Source of the DNA: Panagrolaimus kolymaensis
Taxonomy: Eukaryota > Nematoda > Chromadorea > Rhabditida > Panagrolaimidae
DNA length: 64,000 nucleotides
Reading direction: 5' to 3'
Assembly (NCBI GenBank): GCA_028622995.1
Contig: JAJQJQ010000014.1
Span: 1,922,001 to 1,986,000 of the forward strand
In this document: positions 58,311 through 64,000 of the stretch, piece by piece
Position numbering within the stretch: position 1 is the stretch's first letter
Layout: each line of letters opens with the position of its first letter
Translations under genes and position numbers: made by a program
The notes under the pieces: model-generated
Database searches by the model: none
What the model was told of the DNA's origin: nothing
What the model saw: only the letters and a program-made list of their open reading frames with translations

Positions 58311-60870
58311 GATGGCTGTGGTGGGAGATACAATTTAGATGGATGAAAAAAAAAGAAAGATTTTGTTTTTTGGCAGTGATCTGAAAAACAAAATGATATT
58401 AAAAAGAATATAAAATTTTAAAAATAGCAAAAAAATGAAAGCGTTTATTAAATATCAGGAAAAGAGTTCGGAGAATATATGGAAAAAAAGTTTTGTGATA
58501 CACGATAAACTTTGGGAATATAAAAAAACTGATGTTGGATGATGCTTGCTACTTTCAGGTAATGTTTTTGAAACAAAAACAGTGAGTGAAGAAAAAACAG
58601 TGAAATAACTTGGTCGATGGTTATTAAGAAAAAAACACACAATCAAAATCAAAATTAAATCAATAAAAAAAATGGGTGGATGGTTTGCGGTAACCTTTTT
58701 ATCATCTAAAAAGTGTACCATTTCATCCAATTTTTTTACTCTTCAATTTCTTAGTGTTCAGCTATTTGATTGTCATGATCTTTTTTTCTGTCAAACAAAA
58801 AAATAAAAGTAAAGCTTCTCTGCCTCATTTTGTCAAGCGAGAAGAAAAATCTTTTTTAATAATTTAAAGTACTATATTTAAATCAAAAAAGGGGAAGTTT
58901 TCATCACATTTTCTAATTTCTTTTTCACAGAATCAAAAGATTTGCGACAAATATTGATTAAAAAATATATGTACAACAACAACAAAAGAGGCACCCTTCA
59001 AAGAAAATAGGATTTCAGAGAGAACGTTTTTTTATGTGTGTACGAAAATACCAAAATTTTGTTTTCATTTTTAAAGTAATCAATTATTGTGGGAAATAGT
59101 TACTTAATAATATTTTTTTCATAAGCTTTTTTTACCTTGAAAAGCTAAAAGGGAGTAAGTAGCCAAAATAAATGAGTCGGAAACAAAATAAATGGTTTTG
59201 GAAAGTCACTTTTTGTTTTAGTAAATTAGAAATTTTTAAGAAATTTTAGTCACAAAATAATTTCTGATCGATATATTTTTATTAATGAAAAAAAAAATAA
59301 CCAAGACACCGCCACCTCGACACCGCCGACAACGACGACGACAATAACTATGGCGAAAGGGTGAAAAAAAGGGGAAAACTAGCACGTGTCTGCAGCAACG
59401 AAAAAAAATGCACACAAAACAACACTCTTTGGAATATATTTGAAAATATAGCAGCAAAGTCGCCCTTTTTTTCTCTTCTTTTTTTCTTTTTCGTTTCATT
59501 TTTTTTGGATGAACGCTTCTGAAATATAAAATGTGCGTAGCCCCCGACGACTTTTTGTGTGTTAAACAGCTGAGAGACATACATTTTGTTCATATATTTT
59601 TTTCTCGGGCTGAAAAGAAGAGAGTCCATGTTCGATTGAAAAATAAAAAGTCGTCGTCGTCGCCTGCTTTTTTCCCTCAAAGCTGTGTGTGTATGTGTTT
59701 GGTCGTCGTAGGTTTGAATGAAGAATCAGCTGGAAAAACAAATTGTTTTTCTTCTTCTCTTCTGTGTTATATGTTTTTTGGTCGTTTATCGTTTATGACT
59801 TTTGGTTACTCTTTTTTTTCTTCTCTGCTATTCGTCGTCGTAAGTTTAAATGGAAAAAAAAGCAGAAAAATAAATGATTTTTCGAATAAATGATGACTGA
59901 CTGACTGTGTGTGTGACTGACCAGGTGATTGCAAAAACAATGGAAAAATTGAGAGAATAAAATAACTTAATTAAATAAAAGTGCTAAAGAATATCTTTGA
60001 CACAAAAAAAAACAGCGATCAGCAGATTTTACGTTTTTTTATTCTTAGTTTAAAATTTGAAATCATTTAGAAACAAATTAAAAATAAATAAAAATGAAAA
60101 ATAATCTTGAAAAAATTAAACAAATTTGCAGCAGCCCACAAAAAAACAATCTTTTGAGTAAAGTAAAATTAATTTTGGAGAAATTATCAAAAAAACAGAA
60201 GAAATTAATTTTAAATTTTTTCACTTTATGTAATTACACTCTCTGCCTTATTTGTTGTTATCATAAAAAGCATCAAAAGCAAAAAACAAGCATTAGTCCG
60301 GTGTATGTAAGAGCTTCTTCCGCTAAGAGAAAGAAAAAACAAAGATTTTTTTTGTTGCTGTGTGGTGTGTGTTTAAAAAAGTACATATTTTTGAGACAAT
60401 TTTTTTAGCTGCATTTTTTTTTTCTTTTGTTTTTCGATTAATAATGAAAGCAAAAAATATATTTTGAATATTTTAACTATGTTTTTTCTTCTTTTTTTTA
60501 AACTCTATCAATATTAGTGAAAAAACATAGAATTTATTTTTGTAGAAGAATAAAAGAAACCTAAATAATGAAACAGATATTTTTGTTGAATGAAGAAAAA
60601 AATGATGAATAAAAAAGGCCGTTTAGCTGAATTACATTATGAAAGCTGTTGTCCCAATCATTGGAAAATCGCCGCTTTAAAAGAAAAAATCCAAAAAAAA
60701 ATTATTTGGGATTTATAAAGTTTAAAATTTGTGTTTGATAAAATACCTTAAAAACTTTCTTTTAAAAATGCGATTGTTTTCATCTTTTTTTATAGTTTAA
60801 AGAGATATCGTATTTTAAAAGTTATACATTAAACTGAGTTAAAAATGCTATTATAAATTTTTCTCGCTTT
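58311..60870. other. Gene-free region
   Basis: About 2.5 kb without a supported gene. It contains simple repeats, such as a CGA/CCG-like run near 59,300-59,345, GTCGTCGTCGTCG near 59,651, and a GACT run near 59,892-59,920. Open frames here are Lys/Phe/Ser strings on both strands and not supported. Confidence 0.6.
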
Positions 60871-62822
60871 ATGGAATTAATTGTTAAACCATTGACGACA
60901 AGATCGATATCATTTTTTTTTATAAATTTACACGGAGATAATACAAAATATTATATTTTAGGTGACAAAGATAAAGTAAGAATAACTCTTCAAGCCAGTG
61001 GCTCATTTGCCGAAAAACTTCCTCAACTTCAAGATTACCTTAAAACATCCATGAAAACGATGTTAATCTTTGCAGTTCAACTCGGAATTATTAAACAAAT
61101 GGATGCCATTGAAATAATTCAAAATACTTTTTCCAATTCTCAAAAAACCAATGAAACCCAACAAAAGTATGCTTTAGCCATTCATGGAGGAGCTGGAGAA
61201 ATATTTGCAATGATGCCTGAAATGTCAACAATCATAAATTTTGCTCTTCGAATTGCAATTTTTGTTGGAGTTGAAAGTTTAAAAAAATCTCAAAATGCTG
61301 TAGATGCTGTGGAAGCTTCGGTAAAAGCTCTGGAAAATTGCTTTATTTTCAATGCAGGCAAAGGCGCAGTTTATAATTGCAAAGGCGAACATGAACTTGA
61401 AGCAGCTATTATGGATGGAAAAAGCGGCAAAGCTGGAGCTGTTGCATGCATAAAAAATCTGAAAAATCCCATTTGTGCTGCAAAAAAAATTATGAAAAAT
61501 TGCAAACATGTTTTTCTTAATGGAAAATCGGCTGAAGAATTTTGTGGTGACCTTGAAAAAGTTGATCAAAAATATTTTGATACTGATTTAAGAAAAAAAC
61601 AATTTGAAGCTGTAATTAATAGTTTCAATAACAACAACAACAACAATGATAAAAATGATTATTTTAAACATCCCCAAACAGTTGGAGCAGTTGCAATAGA
61701 TCAAAATGGAAGATTAGCCGCAGCAACTTCCACCGGTGGAATGGTAAATAAAATGGATGAAAGAATTGGAGATACAGCTATCATAGGAGCTTCAACATGG
61801 GCTGATGATAAAGTTGCTATAAGTTGTATAGGCAAGTGTTAATATACATATAAAAAGATATCGGCTATTTACTGTCTCAAAGTTTTTTTCATTAAAGTCA
61901 AAAGTTATTTTAAAAAAAATACACATTTTTCTTAAAAAAATAAGAACAAAAAGCTATTGTTTGTCTAAAAGTTAAAAAAAAGTAATGAAGAAAGTTTTCA
62001 CATTTTTTTGAATTTCGTCAAGAAAATATTCATTCACATCAGTGTTTGCAAAATTCCAACTTTTTCACTTCCAATTCTAACGAATTCTTGCCCTTCGAAT
62101 CAATTCCCAATTCCAATCAATTTTTTCACTTCAGAGAATCACTTCCAATTCTCAAAAAATTTCCTTTAAAAATTCCATTTTTCAAAAAATTTCTTAAAAA
62201 TTCTTAATCGTAAAATTTTTTTTCGGAAATAAAGGGTAAAAGCAAAAAATTTATCAATTTTAGTGGTTTTGGTCGCTATTTTTTGTTAAAATATTCCATA
62301 AAAAATGGTAAACTTTAATTTTTTGATGTAAAAATACAAAATTTTAAGGATAAGAATGGAATTACTTCTTTTGAATCAATTCCAATCAATTCACAGTTAA
62401 AATCAATCAATTCCACTTCTATATTAATTGGATTGGAATTGGAAGTGGAATTGGAGTTGGAGTTGGAATTGGAATTTTGCAAACACTGATTCACATGTTG
62501 CGAAGGAAAAAAAATTTTATTTTTCAAAAAACCAAAAAATCATAAAAAATATATGTACAATTCAATGTTTTTTTTAGGAGACGGAGAAGCTTTCCTTCGA
62601 AAATCTGTTGCTTCTAAAATTGCATTCAAGAATGAAAATAACATTGATGATCTCCAACAAACTTGCACCACTATTCTCGAAAATGATTTAAAAAATGTTT
62701 TAGCTGGAATGATTGTAATTGATTCAAATGGAAATATTGTTGGATTAACCAATGCTCAAATGTTTTTTGCAAGTTATAAAAATGGTAAAATTTCAACTAA
62801 AATTAATTTTACCTCGACTTAA
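60871..62822 (+). CDS. Ntn-hydrolase asparaginase/isoaspartyl peptidase with N-terminal extension
   Basis: Two exons (60871-61831, 62578-62822) join in phase to 401 aa. The family cleaves L-asparagine or iso-Asp peptides after autocleavage before a catalytic Thr. Seen: HGGAG at about 105-109, AVEASVKALE, FNAGKGAVYN, ELEAAIMDG, then PQTVGAVAID with nucleophile Thr270, ATSTGGMVNK and ERIGDTAIIGAS. Exon 2 supplies DGEAFLRK. Residue variations around the GRVGD-like site (ERIGD) may affect activity. The first 99 residues (MELIVKPLTTRSISFFF.., YYILGDKDKVRITLQASGSF) are not part of the usual enzyme and are not recognised; a shared start or fusion is possible. The intron begins GC (ATAG|GCAAGT), supported by phase, and carries a hAT miniature element. 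Confidence 0.85.
62040..62488. mobile_element. hAT-type miniature element (449 bp) in the asparaginase intron
   Basis: The ends are inverted repeats CAGTGTTTGCAAAATTCCAA and complement TTTTGCAAACACTG, flanked by the identical 8-bp sequence ATTCACAT at 62,032-62,039 and 62,489-62,496. Eight-bp duplications with CAGTG ends fit hAT. The interior is full of AATTCCAA/TTGGAATT repeats, and no transposase is encoded. The intact duplication suggests a recent insertion. It inflates an intron that would otherwise be about 300 bp. Confidence 0.9.
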
Positions 62823-63291
62823 AGGAATCAAATATTTGCCTTAAAAATTTTTGTTTAAAAATAAGTGTGTATTTTTTTTTAATGATTATAAAATATTTAA
62901 TATTATTAATCTTTGTGTAAATTTAAAAAAATTTAATAAATTTTTGAAAACATAATGAATTTTTATATAAATTAGCTACAAACAAAATAGCAAAAATTCG
63001 ATCATACATATTTTTGATTATGTGCAACCTTTGCTCCTTTTTTTCTCAAACGATTTACATATTTTTTGTTGTTGTTGGTTTTCTCTTTCTTTCCTTCTTT
63101 TTTCCCCATTAATCTTTATTTGTTTTATGGTTCTCATTTTTTTTCTCCTCTCAAACATCAAAAAGGAAAACATAAAAAGTCATCAGTTTGTTGGTTTTCC
63201 ACTTTTTTTACTTTAAAACCAACAAAATAAAAAACAAAATATCGAAATTGTAATTCTTGTTATTTTCCAATTTCTTTTTGTCAAAAAAAAA

Positions 63292-64000
63292 ATGTGGTTC
63301 GCATGTTTTATTTCTATTATAGGAATATTTTTATTTTATAATTTTTATTGGAAAAGAAAAAATTTACCACCAGGTTAATTCTTGCCAAAAACCATAAATC
63401 TATAGGAAATTTAAAGCAAAAATCTTTTGTTGCCATTTTTAACTTTTTTCCAAAAAATTTTCCAGGTCCAATACCGTTTCCATTGATTGGAAATCTTTAT
63501 GATATCGCTTCAAATCCTCCAGGTTATGCAATATTTGAAAAATGGCGAAAACAATATGGCGAAGTTTATACTTATTGGATTTATGGAAAACCTATTATCG
63601 CTGTAAATGATTATAATTTGATTCATGAACATTTTGTTAAAGATGGAGATTCATTTTCTGGTAGATCTGATTGGGGTTATCATATGGCTTGGTTGAGAGG
63701 TGGCAAATATGGCATTAGTCTCATTGATGGCGAACCATGGATAGAACATCGAAAATTTATTATTCAAGTTTTTAAAAATTTAGGCATGGGTAAAGGAGTT
63801 ATGGAACAAAAAGTAAGTAAATTTTAGCAATGACACTTTTTTGTTAAATTTTCTTGTCGAGATACAAAAATTTTCAAACTTTTTCATTTGAGAACAATTT
63901 TTTTAAACTTTCGCGCAAATACAGATAATTAATATTTTTAGATTCAAGCAGAATTAAAATTATTTCAAGAAGAAATTTTTGAAATGATGAAAAGCAAAAA
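63292..64000 (+). CDS. Cytochrome P450 (CYP33-like), N-terminal part, runs off window
   Basis: Exons at 63292-63373, 63466-63812 and from 63942 (continuing past 64,000) join in phase. The N-terminus is a membrane anchor (MWFACFISIIGIFLFYNFYWK), followed by the Pro-rich hinge NLPPGPIPFPLIGNLYDI. KQYGEVYTYWIYGKP, KDGDSFSGR and the C-helix WxxxR (EPWIEHRKF) follow. This resembles nematode CYP33-type enzymes that oxidise fatty acids or xenobiotics in the ER. The haem-binding Cys lies beyond the window. Partial 3' end only because of the window edge. Confidence 0.92.

Noticed and set aside
59236..60408. Several open frames of 100-120 aa
   Set aside because: Lys/Arg/Phe/Ser-rich low-complexity; both strands open at once because of simple repeats.

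Overview
This is AT-rich eukaryotic nuclear DNA, most likely from a nematode. Genes are split by short introns with T-rich acceptors. The products include Thr-rich secreted proteins with a six-cysteine (C6-type) tail, a PAN-domain secreted protein, a CYP33-like P450, a PLAT/polycystin (LOV-1-like) protein and papain-type proteases. A clade IV nematode would fit, but that is inference. Multi-exon models were joined by hand from GT..AG (one GC..AG) sites, reading phase and family motifs; none has transcript support.

Layout. 1-22.5 kb is repeat-rich and gene-poor. It holds a long inverted repeat of about 700 bp (arms at 1-700 and 14.8-15.66 kb), several dispersed repeat pairs, a near-perfect palindrome at 20.4-20.96 kb, a hAT-type miniature transposon with an 8-bp target duplication, and a CACTG-ended inverted-repeat element. 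Its genes are a PAN-domain protein (minus), a Thr-rich cysteine-rich secreted protein (minus) with a decayed fragment elsewhere, a frameshifted pseudogene and a truncated polycystin-like gene.

22.5-28 kb holds a complete REV1 translesion polymerase (minus, 8 exons, 1001 aa), facing a small unknown gene across a 208-bp gap. 29.3-37.5 kb is a cluster of four LysM-like genes with a papain-family protease inside it. Two of the LysM genes carry a C-terminal BEN-like domain and a basic, NLS-like stretch, an architecture I do not recognise. 39-48 kb holds an unknown gene, a P-loop kinase (YFH7/uridine-kinase-like), a seven-repeat C2HC (FLYWCH/WRKY-like) zinc-finger gene with one frameshift, an unknown gene directly upstream that may share an operon with it, and a VWA + alpha-kinase gene.

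48-52 kb holds a DXO/RAI1-like decapping-nuclease gene interrupted by an in-frame stop, an inverted fragment of a paralogue, and two copies of a 37-nt nested-hairpin motif. 52.7-64 kb holds a C6-domain secreted protein, a RanBPM (RanBP9/10) homologue, an Ntn-type asparaginase gene with a second hAT miniature element in a GC-AG intron, and the 5' end of a P450 that runs off the window.

No single pathway links these genes. The main local structure is the LysM cluster and the repeat-driven rearrangement of the left third. No tRNA, rRNA, CRISPR array or prokaryotic feature was seen.
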